Positions 36,237 to 45,926 are shown, counted from the first letter of the stretch. The stretch: 64,000 bases of DNA from Paenibacillus brasilensis (GCF_009363115.1 NZ_CP045298.1:1007001-1071000), one strand, 5' to 3'. Notes: generated by a model not told the origin, from the letters alone. Made by a program: numbers and translations.

Positions 36237-36250
36237 GGAAAGCGGTTTAA
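36237..36250 (+). promoter_or_regulatory. Possible CcpA cre site
   Basis: GGAAAGCGGTTTAA matches 12 of 14 positions of the TGNNARCGNWWWCA consensus. Its place upstream of a glycosidase gene suits carbon catabolite repression. Confidence 0.4.
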
Positions 36251-36275
36251 AAAACATACTCAGGAGGCAACAATC

Positions 36276-37621
36276 ATGAAAAAAGGCTTAAAGATAGCAA
36301 CCATCGGCGGCGGTCCAGGGGCTGTACTCCGGAATTAGTGGAAGGCTTTATCAAACGTTATGCAGAGCTTCCCATTCGGGAGTTATGGCTGGTAGATATT
36401 GAGGCAGGGCGCGAAAAGCTGGAGATCGTAGGGGCCATGGCCAAACGGATGGTCAAAGCAGCGGGCATTGATTGTGAAGTACATTTGACGCTGGATCGTC
36501 GGGAAGCCTTGAAGGATGCCGATTTTGTAACAACACAGTTTCGGGTAGGCTTGCTCGAAGCTCGGATTAAGGATGAAAGTATTCCTTTAAAACACGGCAT
36601 GATCGGCCAGGAAACCAATGGAGCCGGAGGAATGTTTAAGGACTTGTGTACGATTCCCGTTATTCTTAGTATCGTCGAAGATATGAAAGAATTGTGCCCA
36701 AATGCGTGGCTGATTCATTTCACCAATCCGGCAGGAATGGTCACGGAAGCCGTGCTGCATTATGGTCAATGGGACAAAGTCATTGGTCTATGCAATGTTC
36801 CGATTGGCGCAATCAAAAGTGCGGCAGCGATGCTGGACACACCAGAAGAAGAGCTGTTTTTTAAATTTGCGGGCATTAACCACCTTCACTGGCATAAAGT
36901 ATATGACAAATCCGGCGCTGAATTAACGGAGCAAGTCATTGAAGGATTGTACGCGCCTGGTGCAAAGCCGGAGAAAGTCGTCGAAAATATTAAAAACATG
37001 CGTTTCCTGTATGACCAAGTTCGTCAATTGAAAATGCTGCCTTGTCCTTATCATCGGTATTACTATATGACGGATAACATGCTGAAGGAAGAATTGGTGG
37101 AAGCCAAAAACGAAGGAACTCGGGGTCAAGTCGTCAAACGTCTCGAAGAAAGTCTGTTTGAACTGTATAAAGATCCGAATCTGGATTACAAGCCTGAGGA
37201 ATTATCCAAACGCGGCGGTGCGCATTACAGCGATGCAGCCTGTGAAATTATCAATTCGATCTATAACAATAAAGGCACACTGATGGTGGTAATTACACGG
37301 AATAACGGAGCTATTGACGACCTCCCTTATGACTGTGCTATCGAAATTACCAGTGTGATCCGTGCCCATGGTGCGGAGCCTGTAAACTTCGGCAAATTCC
37401 CGCCTGCACAGCGGGGCCTGCTGCAACTCATGAAGGCAATGGAAGAGCTGACGATTGAAGCGGCGGTCACTGGCGACTACGCGACCGTACTGCAAGCCTT
37501 CACTCTAAATCCGCTTGTTCCAAGCGGTGACATTGTCCAAACGGTGCTGGATGAATTACTGGAAGCACATAAAGAGCATTTGCCGCAGTTCTTTGTCAAT
37601 AACGGGAAGGCGACAGTGTGA
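36276..37621 (+). pseudogene. GH4 6-phospho-glycosidase, N-terminal frameshift
   Basis: ATG 36276, with AGGAGG upstream, opens MKKGLKIATIGGG and then runs into a stop (TAG) at 36336-36338. The rest of the protein lies in another frame, starting SRGCTPELVEGF. Family members read GGGSSYTPELVEG, the NAD-binding turn, so the frame break sits in the cofactor loop. Downstream the 427-residue body is complete: TTQFRVGLLEARIKDE, QETNGAGGM, HFTNPAGMVTEA, GLCNVP and GINHLHW (metal and catalytic region). A GTG start at 36338 would lack the NAD loop. Probable former role: hydrolysis of a phospho-beta-glucoside. Confidence 0.85.
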
Positions 37622-37655
37622 AATTTATAATGCAAGCTATCTTGCCGGATATATG

Positions 37656-37703
37656 AAAAACGGCCGTTTCCTCCACTTTGAATGGGTCTCGGCCGTTTTT
37701 TTG
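37656..37703 (+). terminator. Terminator after GH4 gene
   Basis: AAAAACGGCCG and CGGCCGTTTTT form an 11-bp stem with a 24-nt loop followed by more T residues. Confidence 0.85.
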
Positions 37704-37824
37704 TTATCCATGCCTAATATATATCCCAGGAGGGATACTCTCCCTATGGTCGAGACTGCGAAGCTTATGCTAACGAGGATTATGCCCTGGCGTCCCCAAA
37801 ATGGGTTCTCATCCCACTGGAATG

Positions 37825-37859
37825 AAAAAAGCTTCCTAATTAGATAGGAAGCTTTTCTC
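37825..37859. terminator. Terminator next to tRNA-Arg
   Basis: AAAAGCTTCCTA and TAGGAAGCTTTT form a 12-bp stem 5 bp from the tRNA 3' end; on the minus strand it ends in a T-run, so it terminates the tRNA transcript. Confidence 0.85.
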
Positions 37860-37863
37860 TATA

Positions 37864-37937
<74 letters not shown>

Positions 37938-38109
37938 AAAATGTTATTTAGATAATGCTTATGTAATCAGTGCATTAGTTATTATACCACATTTCGGTTA
38001 ACTGTCAAAAGCATTTTTTCATCCTCCAGGGAAACGACCGAGAAAGGAATCATTTGGACGCTAACGGGGTATTATGTACAAAAGGCTATGCTATAAAGGA
38101 GGGGTATCT

Positions 38110-38403
38110 TTGAAGGGTCTATTGTCGTCACTTTGTTATTTCAGTATTTTCTTCGCACCTTTTCTATTGCCTGTCATTGTGTGGATTGCAGTACGAGACG
38201 AATATGTACAGGGACATGCGAAAAAAGCCCTTTTATCGCATATTTTCCCCATTATTGCGGCGATTCCACTTGTGTATTTTATTGCAACAGCCAATCATGC
38301 AGGTTCTGTAATCGGGTTTGTACTATTATTCGTAGTGGTCTATCTCGGGGTTTTTGTCTATAACATCTACAAAGGGATTATGACACTGCGTGAAGCTGCA
38401 TAG
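38110..38403 (+). CDS. DUF4870/Tic20-like small membrane protein
   Basis: 97 residues from TTG 38110, which sits 5 nt after AAAGGAGGGG; an ATG at 38074 in the same frame lacks a site. Three membrane segments (SSLCYFSIFFAPFLLPVIVW, IFPIIAAIPLVYFIAT, IGFVLLFVVVYLGVFVYNIY) and the family hallmark V-HAKKALLSHI between helix 1 and 2. Role unknown. Single gene, closed by a terminator. Confidence 0.85.
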   Translation: MKGLLSSLCYFSIFFAPFLLPVIVWIAVRDEYVQGHAKKALLSHIFPIIAAIPLVYFIATANHAGSVIGFVLLFVVVYLGVFVYNIYKGIMTLREAA

Positions 38404-38407
38404 CACC

Positions 38408-38456
38408 AAAAAAGCCTCCTGCATTCCGCTTGTTAGCCGGAAGTGGAGGCTTCTTT
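38408..38456. terminator. Bidirectional terminator
   Basis: AAGCCTCC and GGAGGCTT plus an inner CCG/CGG pairing give a long hairpin with A-run before and TTCTTT after. It separates the DUF4870 gene from the small minus-strand gene at 38491. Confidence 0.8.
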
Positions 38457-38490
38457 GGATAACTGGATGATCAAACCTTATCCTTCCCGC

Positions 38491-38628
38491 CTATTTATTG
38501 CCAAAACGTTTAGGATTTCTTCGTACCTCATGCCTTACGTTTTTCTCCAGCACTTCTTCCGCAAACTCATTGTTATGAATATAACTGCTGCTTTTGTTCT
38601 TCTTATATTTCGGTTTGCCGTCTATGAT
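38491..38628 (-). CDS. Small basic protein, non-ATG start (ATC or ATA)
   Basis: A 45-codon frame reads IIDGKPKYKKNKSSSYIHNN then EFAEEVLEKNVRHEVRRNPK and RFGNK-stop. AAGGAGG lies at 38634-38640. No ATG, GTG or TTG is available: the spacing points to ATC 38628 (5 nt) or ATA 38625 (8 nt), as if an ATG had mutated. The composition is protein-like, strongly basic at both ends. Either a rare start codon is used or the gene is freshly silenced. Family unknown. Confidence 0.45.
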   Translation of the reverse strand: MIDGKPKYKKNKSSSYIHNNEFAEEVLEKNVRHEVRRNPKRFGNK

Positions 38629-38707
38629 TTCCCCCTCCTTTCACGCTGATTCTGTGATGATGCTGGAGTCCAAACCAACAGAAGCCGAGGCATAGCGCAC
38701 CAAATTC

Positions 38708-39067
38708 TCATCCCCCGAACTCCTTGGCAAACTCCGTGCTAAGCTGCCCATAGGAGAGCAATTCCCGTTTAAACTTGTCCCGTTCCTCACCAGCGGTAAT
38801 GTGTGTGGATTCGGTAAAAGCCTTGTCTGTCACTTCTTCAAATGCGGAGTGCAGATTATTGTCGTACCAATCCAGCTCCAAATCGGCGTCATTGCGGATG
38901 ATCCGTACCATGTCATAGTCATTCTGACCGTCCTGCTGATTGTTGGCCGTGATATACACCAGCAATTCCGGGTCATCTGCCGCACCGGGCCGCACCTCTA
39001 CCTCTGCGCAGCGCACTCCGTCGATTTCAGTGAAACGACGTATTTTGGCGTCCTTGATGTAGTACAT
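38708..39067 (-). CDS. Hypothetical protein, 119 aa
   Basis: ATG 39067 follows AAGGAGGGAGACC; the frame continues upstream to 39253 but without a site. The sequence begins MYYIKDAKIRRFTEIDGV and is acidic, with alternate strands (AEVEVRPG, ELLVYITANN, YDMVRIIRND) then helices at the C-terminus. No known domain is recognised. It is divergent from asnB with 163 bp between starts. Confidence 0.8.
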   Translation of the reverse strand: MYYIKDAKIRRFTEIDGVRCAEVEVRPGAADDPELLVYITANNQQDGQNDYDMVRIIRNDADLELDWYDNNLHSAFEEVTDKAFTESTHITAGEERDKFKRELLSYGQLSTEFAKEFGG

Positions 39068-39230
39068 TGGTCTCCCTCCTTCCTTGCGAGTAGACGGGTT
39101 GCCCCATCTGTAGTTTTCGGAACGGACAGACATTTTATGCTTCTTTTCGGCATATATACTGATGAACTGGGGATTTAGTTTTAATTCATTCCAACACTGG
39201 ATGAACACGACAAAGAGAGGATGAATAGAC

Positions 39231-41075
39231 ATGTGCGGAATTACAGGTTTCATACAGTGGAACGGAGACTTGATGCATCAGTCGGAGCTGCTGCTGAATA
39301 TGACGCAAACACTCTCCGATCGCGGACCGGATGCTGCGGGTACCTGGATATCCAACCCGTGTGCCTTCGGACACCGAAGACTGAGCGTAATGGACCCCGA
39401 AAATGGCGCTCAGCCTATGATCCGGCAGCTTGAGGATATCACTTATACGATTGTATATAACGGGGAATTATATAACGCGCCTGAGTTAAAAAAAGAACTG
39501 CAGCAGCGTGGGCATTTTTTCCGTACACAATGCGACACAGAGGTGCTGCTCGAGGCCTATATCGAATGGGGCCCCGAATGCGTGGATCGGTTGAACGGCA
39601 TTTTTGCGTTTGCTGTCTGGGATAGTGGGCGACAGCAGGTATTTCTGGCACGGGATCGCCTGGGGGTAAAGCCGCTATTTTATAGCCACACGGAGAATGT
39701 ATTCGTATTTGGCTCTGAACCCAAAGCGCTGCTTCAGCACCCTGCCGTCGAAGCGGTCGTTGACGCTGAGGGATTGGCGGAAATTTTTATCATCGGACCG
39801 GCACGTACCCCCGGACACGGCGTCTATTCGTCCATGAAGGAGCTGCGGCCCGGACAAACGCTGACCTACAACCGCGATGGCATGCACATTCAGACTTATT
39901 GGAAGCTGGAAAGCATTGCGCATGAGGATGACACGGAACAAACCGCGCTAAAGGTACGAGAGCTATTGCTGGATACGGTGGAGCGGCAGCTCATTTCGGA
40001 CGTTCCGGTGTGCACCTTGCTGTCTGGCGGTCTGGATTCAAGCGCATTGTCCGCATTAGCTGTCGATTATTATAAGCGTACCGGGCAGGGACAAGTTCAT
40101 ACGTATTCGGTCGATTATGTGGATAACGACAAGCATTTTAAAGCCCATGCCTTCCAGCCCGGAGCCGATGCCCCCTGGATTCAGCGCATGGTGGATGAAT
40201 TAGGCACAAATCATCACTGGATCGAATTCGATACACCCGAGGTCGTAGCGGCCCTGAACAACTCCACGCTAACACGGGATTTACCCGGGATGGCGGATGT
40301 GGATTCGTCGCTGTATCTCTTCTGCCAGGAGATTAAGAAAGGAGCGACGGTTGCCATTTCCGGCGAGGCAGCGGATGAAGTGTTTGGCGGATATCCGTGG
40401 TTCCATCGTGAGGATATGCTGAACTCAGGCACGTTCCCGTGGGCAGTCGCTCCCGATATGAGAGCCAGTCTGCTGTCTCCCGAGGTACGGGAATGGATCA
40501 AGCCCTTGGAGTACCTAAACGACCGTTATTCAGAGGCTATAGGAGAAGTGCCAAAGCTGTCAGGGGAAACAGGTAAAGCTGCGCAGATGCGTGTTATGTC
40601 CTATTTAAACATCACTCGTTTTATGCCTACACTGCTGGATCGCAAGGATCGGATGAGTATGGGGGCCGGACTCGAAGTACGGGTGCCGTATTGCGATCAT
40701 CGGCTGGTGCAGTATGTATGGAACATCCCTTGGAGCATTAAGATGACAGGCGGACGCGAAAAAGGCATTCTACGGAAGGCGCTGGAGGGTATATTGCCGG
40801 ATGATGTACTGTACCGTAAAAAAAGCCCCTATCCCAAAACGCATAACCCTTCCTATCTTGCCGCTGTGAAAAAGCAGGCGCTGGAACTGCTGGATGATTC
40901 CTCTTCCCCGCTGCTTAAGCTGATTGATACGCAGAAGGTGCGTGATATCGCGGCTTCGCCAGAGGCATCCACTAATCTGCCCTGGTTTGGCCAGCTGATG
41001 TCGGGACCTCAATTATTTGCGTATCTGACCCAGGTGGATAACTGGCTGCGAACCTACAAAGTCGCGATTCGGTAG
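39231..41075 (+). CDS. asnB: Asparagine synthase (glutamine-hydrolysing)
   Basis: 614 residues. Cys2 of MCGITGF is the N-terminal glutaminase nucleophile; FGHRRLSVMD and YNGELYN follow. The synthetase half has the PP-loop LLSGGLDSSALS and the ISGEAADEVFGGYPWF block. It turns aspartate, glutamine and ATP into asparagine. AGAGAGGATG precedes the start. Monocistronic, with a strong terminator. The synthetase shares the class with lasso/antibiotic-type AsnB homologues, but neighbours speak for ordinary metabolism. Confidence 0.97.
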   Translation: MCGITGFIQWNGDLMHQSELLLNMTQTLSDRGPDAAGTWISNPCAFGHRRLSVMDPENGAQPMIRQLEDITYTIVYNGELYNAPELKKELQQRGHFFRTQCDTEVLLEAYIEWGPECVDRLNGIFAFAVWDSGRQQVFLARDRLGVKPLFYSHTENVFVFGSEPKALLQHPAVEAVVDAEGLAEIFIIGPARTPGHGVYSSMKELRPGQTLTYNRDGMHIQTYWKLESIAHEDDTEQTALKVRELLLDTVERQLISDVPVCTLLSGGLDSSALSALAVDYYKRTGQGQVHTYSVDYVDNDKHFKAHAFQPGADAPWIQRMVDELGTNHHWIEFDTPEVVAALNNSTLTRDLPGMADVDSSLYLFCQEIKKGATVAISGEAADEVFGGYPWFHREDMLNSGTFPWAVAPDMRASLLSPEVREWIKPLEYLNDRYSEAIGEVPKLSGETGKAAQMRVMSYLNITRFMPTLLDRKDRMSMGAGLEVRVPYCDHRLVQYVWNIPWSIKMTGGREKGILRKALEGILPDDVLYRKKSPYPKTHNPSYLAAVKKQALELLDDSSSPLLKLIDTQKVRDIAASPEASTNLPWFGQLMSGPQLFAYLTQVDNWLRTYKVAIR

Positions 41076-41144
41076 GATTAGCTGACAGCTATAGCCGTTT
41101 GAAGCCGAAAGGGCGGCTAATTCAGAGTGCACAGGGAATAGACA

Positions 41145-41191
41145 TGCAAAAAGGCTATCCGCTGCTCATCGCTGGCGGATAGCCTTTTTTA
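41145..41191. terminator. Bidirectional terminator asnB/rdgB
   Basis: AAAAAGGCTATCCGC and GCGGATAGCCTTTTT form a 15-bp stem, usable from both convergent genes. Confidence 0.92.
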
Positions 41192-41225
41192 TGTGTTCAA
41201 GCGGGTAGTCGATCCTACTGCAACG

Positions 41226-41858
41226 TTAAGCCTGCGGATTGCCCAGCTTTGTCATCAAATTACGCAGAGCTATCCCTCGATGGCTGATAGCCTGCTTTTG
41301 TTCCAGCGTCAGCTCGGCCATCGTCTTCTCGTACTCAGGCAAATAAAACAACGGATCATAGCCAAATCCGCCGCCGCCTGCGGTTTCTGTTGTAATCCAG
41401 CCATCCACCGAGCCGGTTGATTCCAACGTCTCCCCTGTCTGCGGATTATACAGAATTAAGGTACAGACGAATTGAGCCGAGCTTAGCAAGGGCTGTTCTG
41501 TATCATCACCCAGCTGCTTCGATTCCAAAACATCGAGCAGCTTAATATTGTTTTCGTGATCGCTGGCACCCTCTCCAGCATAACGGGCCGAGTATACGCC
41601 CGGCGCACCGTCCAGCAAGTCCACGCACAGGCCGGAATCATCGGCCAGCACGGGCAATCCAAGGGCATCTCCGACCGCTTTGGCTTTTTTCAGCGCATTC
41701 TCCGCAAACGTTTTGCCATCCTCAACCACATCAGGAATGTCGGGGTAATCGTACATGCTTTTGACTTCCTTGCCGAGCGGAGCAAAGGCATGTGCAAATT
41801 CACGCACCTTCCCTTTATTCTTCGTAGCGACAATGACAATCGGGCCGTCCAGTCGCAT
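41226..41858 (-). CDS. rdgB: XTP/dITP diphosphatase (RdgB/HAM1)
   Basis: 210 residues. Removes non-canonical purine nucleotides (XTP, dITP, ITP). Motifs: IVIATKNKGKVREF at the start, VVEDGKTFAENALKKA, LADDSGLCVDLLDGAPGVYSARYAGE, GFGYDPLFY and the closing ISHRG. It begins on the last base of the rph stop codon, so the two are coupled; gerM-rph-rdgB is the order known in Bacillus. Confidence 0.97.
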   Translation of the reverse strand: MRLDGPIVIVATKNKGKVREFAHAFAPLGKEVKSMYDYPDIPDVVEDGKTFAENALKKAKAVGDALGLPVLADDSGLCVDLLDGAPGVYSARYAGEGASDHENNIKLLDVLESKQLGDDTEQPLLSSAQFVCTLILYNPQTGETLESTGSVDGWITTETAGGGGFGYDPLFYLPEYEKTMAELTLEQKQAISHRGIALRNLMTKLGNPQA

Positions 41859-42619
41859 TAGACTCCAGCCCCCGAGCGTCCAGCCCCGATCTTATCAGCA
41901 ATCGGTCCAAGCACTTCTTTTTGACGCTCGATCATTTGCAGAATCCCTTGTTCGCCCAAGCTAAGCAGCTGATCCAATTCGTTACGGTCGAATGGACTCT
42001 CTTCTCCGGTACCTTGCAGCTCGACATATTTGCCACTTCCAGTCATTACCAGGTTCATGTCTACCTTGGCCTTGGAATCCTCTTCGTAGTTCAGATCCAG
42101 CAATGCTTTCTCACCAACAACCCCTACACTGACAGATGCCAGAAAATCTGTAATCGGAAAAACAGGTAGCTTGTGCTGGGTGACAATTTTATTGACCGCA
42201 ATCGCTAACGCTACGAATGAGCCGGTAATTGAGGTTGTGCGCGTTCCCCCATCGGCCTGAATAACGTCACAGTCCAGCGTAATGGTCCGTTCACCAAGCG
42301 CCTGCAAATTTACAACCGAACGCAATGCTCTTCCGATTAGACGCTGAATTTCCATGGTACGGCCCGTCAGCTTGCCACGCGCGGCTTCGCGCTGATTACG
42401 GCTATGAGTCGCCCGCGGAAGCATGGAATACTCTGCAGTCACCCAACCCTTTCCTTGTCCCTTCATAAAGGGAGGAACGCGTTCTTCCACAGTAGCCGTG
42501 CATATGACTTTCGTCTCGCCAACCTCTATAAAAACAGAGCCCTCCGCGTATTTATTTACTCCTGCTGTCAATTTCATCGGGCGCAGCTCATTACCGTTTC
42601 GTCCGTTAGATCTACTCAT
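41858..42619 (-). CDS. rph: Ribonuclease PH
   Basis: 253 residues. Phosphorolytic 3' exoribonuclease that trims tRNA precursors. Motifs: [20 protein letters not shown] (in parts), [57 protein letters not shown] 42619 follows GGAGGAAAAAGC. Middle gene of the gerM-rph-rdgB block. Confidence 0.97.
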   Translation of the reverse strand: MSRSNGRNGNELRPMKLTAGVNKYAEGSVFIEVGETKVICTATVEERVPPFMKGQGKGWVTAEYSMLPRATHSRNQREAARGKLTGRTMEIQRLIGRALRSVVNLQALGERTITLDCDVIQADGGTRTTSITGSFVALAIAVNKIVTQHKLPVFPITDFLASVSVGVVGEKALLDLNYEEDSKAKVDMNLVMTGSGKYVELQGTGEESPFDRNELDQLLSLGEQGILQMIERQKEVLGPIADKIGAGRSGAGV

Positions 42620-42712
42620 GCTTTTTCCTCCTACGTCGTATGCAACCTGTTCTTATATGTTTATTTTACCAAAGTGTGCAGGCAAAAGCACCCCAAGGAC
42701 GATTTCACGCCC

Positions 42713-43771
42713 TTAAAGAGGAATTTCGTTAATGTGCTGCGGCTTGGCTACAGGTTCTCCATAATTCTGATTATTTTGTCCAATAACACTTTTCTCGCCA
42801 TTCAGTTCAATCCGAATTTTCGTTTTAGCCGCATCCTCTGAATTATCTGCTACTGTCAGTACGACCGATTCCAGAAATTCCGCAGGTACCGCTTCTCCCT
42901 TGGCGAACATATCATCTGAAAGTGACACCGTAATTACGTTGTCCTTGGAACGTTCTACCGATTTTAGCGCTGTCTCCCCTGTCATCACTTCCTGTAATCC
43001 GTCCTCCAGCTGCGGCCCTTGAATCAATTGATGCAGCGCGGATTGGACACGATCCTTTTCCGGGCTGACCAGCCGCGTGACGGGCACATAATATTGAACT
43101 CCGGCAGGAGATGAGGATGAGAAATATACCGTAACCGGGCTGGAATCCAGCGGTGACACGCCATGACCAACCTCCAAATTAATGCCTACTGCGCGCGTCA
43201 ACGGATGATCCAGCGGCGTGCCGTCAACAGGCATTTCGTTCAGCTTTTTGCCATCCACCCAAATCTGTACGCTCTCAATATCGGGGCGGTCGGTCAGAGT
43301 CCAGGTCAAGCTTTCCATTAATTTGCGTTCTTCCTGCGGCTTATAGTTTGCAAAAGATTTATTGAATTCAACGACAGCCAGCTTGTTTTTCTTGTCCACT
43401 GTCACACTCTTCACTTCTGTACCTTGGGGCAATACGCCTTTGAAACCCTCTGGCAATAATCCGGCATACGGCCCACCCTCAACCAGTGTTTCCAGCGCCG
43501 ACTTGGCATCTGCCTGTACATCACCTGTAGCAATCGGTAAAGATATTGGGGCCAGCAAACCGTTATGATCTTGCAGAAAGACAGCTCTCAGTTGCCCGGT
43601 GCTCACCGTTTCTTTTCCGCTCACGGCCTTGATCATGGACTGCTCTAACGTGGACGGCGGGGGATCAATAGATGCTGACTCATTGCCGAAGAGACTGCAT
43701 CCGGACAACAACAGGGGTAGGGACAGCAGCCCTGCTGCAGAGGTTATACGCCATGGGTGTTTTAGGTTCAT
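42713..43771 (-). CDS. gerM: Spore germination lipoprotein GerM
   Basis: 352 residues. The signal peptide ends in the lipobox LLLSGC near residue 25. Two GERMN domains follow (about 75-195 and 225-335), each with L-x-x-L-xxGP and the D/N-rich turns (VEFNKSFANY, VSLSDDMFAKG). In Bacillus, GerM is needed for cortex synthesis and germination and interacts with the SpoIIIA-SpoIIQ channel. Its presence marks the host as a spore former. Confidence 0.95.
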   Translation of the reverse strand: MNLKHPWRITSAAGLLSLPLLLSGCSLFGNESASIDPPPSTLEQSMIKAVSGKETVSTGQLRAVFLQDHNGLLAPISLPIATGDVQADAKSALETLVEGGPYAGLLPEGFKGVLPQGTEVKSVTVDKKNKLAVVEFNKSFANYKPQEERKLMESLTWTLTDRPDIESVQIWVDGKKLNEMPVDGTPLDHPLTRAVGINLEVGHGVSPLDSSPVTVYFSSSSPAGVQYYVPVTRLVSPEKDRVQSALHQLIQGPQLEDGLQEVMTGETALKSVERSKDNVITVSLSDDMFAKGEAVPAEFLESVVLTVADNSEDAAKTKIRIELNGEKSVIGQNNQNYGEPVAKPQHINEIPL

Positions 43772-43922
43772 AAGTGAAGTTCCTCCCTAACAATTTTGTA
43801 CAGATTGTACTAATATGTATACGAGCCTCGCGTAAAAAATAACTACTTTTTAAGCTGACTGGACACACTGGTCATATCGCAGCAAAAATCAGAACCTATA
43901 CGAGGAGGGGAACTACCGTTTT

Positions 43923-44480
43923 ATGGATAAGAAAAAAGCACCTTATAGCCTGAATAGTAAAAAGGTAGCTGATGCCACCCGTGAATGGCTGCACAAGCGT
44001 GGTGTAAGCATGACTGAAATCGCAGAACTGGTCATGCTGCTACAGAAAGAATATTACCCAACTCTAACGATCGAAGAATGCATTGAAAATGTGGACAAGG
44101 TCCTGATGAAGCGCGAGGTTCAAAATGCAGTGCTCACCGGTATCCAGCTGGATATCCTTGCCGAACAGGGCGCTCTTATTCCCCCATTGCAGGATATGAT
44201 TGAGAATGATGAGGGACTGTACGGAGTCGATGAAATTCTGGCCTTTTCCATCGTGAATGTATATGGCAGCATTGGGTTTACCAATTACGGTTATGTCGAT
44301 AAACTCAAACCGGGTGTGCTGAAACGCCTGAATGATAAAAGCCTCGGGCCGATCCATACGTTTCTGGACGATATTGTCGGCGCTATCGCAGCTTCAGCCA
44401 GCAGCCGCATCGCCCATCGCAAACAGGCAGAGCGTGAACAGGAGCTTGGGGAAGAAAGCGCACCGCATACAACACGTTAG
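43923..44480 (+). CDS. PgpA-domain protein, YutG-like
   Basis: 185 residues. PgpA/phosphatidylglycerophosphatase A domain: the DEILAFSIVNVYGSIGFTNYG block and the late FLDDIVGAIAA. Unlike Gram-negative PgpA no membrane helices stand out, as in the soluble B. subtilis YutG-type enzymes. Probably dephosphorylates phosphatidylglycerol phosphate or a related substrate. A GNAT gene follows 40 bp on. Confidence 0.88.
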   Translation: MDKKKAPYSLNSKKVADATREWLHKRGVSMTEIAELVMLLQKEYYPTLTIEECIENVDKVLMKREVQNAVLTGIQLDILAEQGALIPPLQDMIENDEGLYGVDEILAFSIVNVYGSIGFTNYGYVDKLKPGVLKRLNDKSLGPIHTFLDDIVGAIAASASSRIAHRKQAEREQELGEESAPHTTR

Positions 44481-44519
44481 ACAACAACAGATAGATACAG
44501 GGTAAGAGGAGAACTGGAC

Positions 44520-44984
44520 ATGACAGGCCTAACTGAAAATGTAAATGACAAATATACAATCCGCATGATGAGGGCTGATGATTACGATCAGGCTTTTGCA
44601 CTATGGAACGGTTTGGAAGGATTGGGATTAAGCGAAGCCGACTCGCCGGAGCGAATTGCATGCTTTTTGCAGCGAAATGAAGGACTTAGCTATGTGTGTG
44701 AGTATGAAGGCAGTATCGTAGGTACGATTATGGCAGGACATGATAGTCGTAGAGGATTTCTGTATCATCTGGGCGTAGCTACAGAGCATCGCGGTCAAGG
44801 AATTGCCCCGTTGTTGGTGAATGAAGCATTGTCAGCTTTACTGCGAGAGGGCATAGATAAATGTCATCTATTTGTGATGGAGCATAATGAAGCAGGGCAA
44901 CGCTTCTGGTCGGCCAACGGCTGGGAGAAGCGGGATGGAATTTTACTTTATTCCAAAGGGCTGGATTCCAGAAGGCTGGAGTAG
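44520..44984 (+). CDS. GNAT-family N-acetyltransferase
   Basis: 154 residues. Acetyl-CoA site LGVATEHRGQGIAPLLVNEAL (core RGQGIA = R-x-x-G-x-A), and the FVMEHNEAGQRFWSANGWEKR end typical of GNAT motif B. Substrate unknown. GAGGAGAA upstream. Ends before a hairpin at 45014-45047. Confidence 0.92.
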   Translation: MTGLTENVNDKYTIRMMRADDYDQAFALWNGLEGLGLSEADSPERIACFLQRNEGLSYVCEYEGSIVGTIMAGHDSRRGFLYHLGVATEHRGQGIAPLLVNEALSALLREGIDKCHLFVMEHNEAGQRFWSANGWEKRDGILLYSKGLDSRRLE

Positions 44985-45013
44985 CGAGCGTTTATTCATG
45001 TAAACAGAAATGT

Positions 45014-45047
45014 CAGGTCTGATACAGCTTAGAACCGATCAGACCTG
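45014..45047. terminator. Hairpin between convergent genes, no T-run
   Basis: CAGGTCTGAT pairs with ATCAGACCTG over a 14-nt loop. It lacks a T-tract, so termination is only likely. Confidence 0.55.
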
Positions 45048-45091
45048 GCATATGAAGTACACCTGATGCATTGCTATTACTTACAGCCCGC

Positions 45092-45877
45092 TTATTTTTG
45101 CGGTCGTAGCGTACGTTCTACAATTCCCAATGTGGCTTGACGGGAAAAAAATCGGGAAACCTGGGCGACCCAATAGTTTTGGCGACCGGAAATGATGTGA
45201 CTTCGGCCTTTTTGAAATGCTCTTAGCGCATTTTTCACAACCGTGTCAGGCGTTTCTCTAATGCCAACAGATGCTTCACTTGCGTTAACAACATCAAAAA
45301 ATGGAGTTTCTGTTGAACCTGGGCAAAGGGCAAGCACTTTTAACCCTCGTTTTCGATTTTCAGCCCAAAGCGCTTCGCTAAAGGAAAGCACGAATGCTTT
45401 GGTTGCTCCATAAACAGCCATATACGGATCGGGCTGAAATGCGGCTGTGGAAGAGACGTTGATGATTCCCCCATCCCGGTTACGCAATAAATCAGGCATA
45501 AAAGCATGTGTAATATCTACTAAGGCAGCGACATTGAGCATGATCTCCTCATGCTGCCTTTCTCCTGAGACCTGTTCAAAGTACCCATAAGTAGCAAAGC
45601 CTGCATTGTTGATTAAAAGATCCACCTTCAGCTGATGTTTTTGAACCTCCTGATGCAATATTTGTGGCGCCCCTGCTGCGGACAGATCAAGCGCAATCAC
45701 TGTTGTCTTTACGTAATATTTTTCGGAAAGCTCTTTGGCGAGCGCCCTTAATTTCGTTTCATTTCGTGCCACCAATATAAGATTACATTTTTTAGCTGCG
45801 AGCGAATAGGCGAACGCCTCGCCAATACCGGATGAAGCCCCCGTGATCAGAGCCGTTTTATTTGCATACATAAACAT
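45092..45877 (-). CDS. Short-chain dehydrogenase/reductase (DltE-like)
   Basis: 261 residues from ATG 45877 (GGAGG at 45886-45890); the frame extends to 45952 without a site. Classical SDR: ALITGASSGIGEA, LINNAGFA, INVSST and Y-x3-K (YGATK) with the PGSTETPFF tail. Oxidises or reduces an unknown alcohol/ketone with NAD(P). A sequence similar to the TetR palindrome (45912-45926) lies just before the start, and the tetR gene is directly upstream, so TetR control is likely. Confidence 0.93.
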   Translation of the reverse strand: MFMYANKTALITGASSGIGEAFAYSLAAKKCNLILVARNETKLRALAKELSEKYYVKTTVIALDLSAAGAPQILHQEVQKHQLKVDLLINNAGFATYGYFEQVSGERQHEEIMLNVAALVDITHAFMPDLLRNRDGGIINVSSTAAFQPDPYMAVYGATKAFVLSFSEALWAENRKRGLKVLALCPGSTETPFFDVVNASEASVGIRETPDTVVKNALRAFQKGRSHIISGRQNYWVAQVSRFFSRQATLGIVERTLRPQK

Positions 45878-45911
45878 GATGATGACCTCCATAGTATTGT
45901 TGTTTTTTTTC

Positions 45912-45926
45912 AGAAACATTGTTACC
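45912..45926. promoter_or_regulatory. Probable TetR operator of the SDR gene
   Basis: AGAAACA-T-TGTTACC matches the perfect palindrome upstream of tetR (GGAAACA-A-TGTTTCC) at 12 of 14 arm positions, 35-50 bp before the SDR start and next to a TATAGA-like -10 box. Confidence 0.65.

Noticed and set aside
39231..41075. AsnB as part of a lasso-peptide or antibiotic cluster
   Set aside because: No precursor or leader peptidase nearby; the MCG start and neighbours fit ordinary asparagine synthesis.
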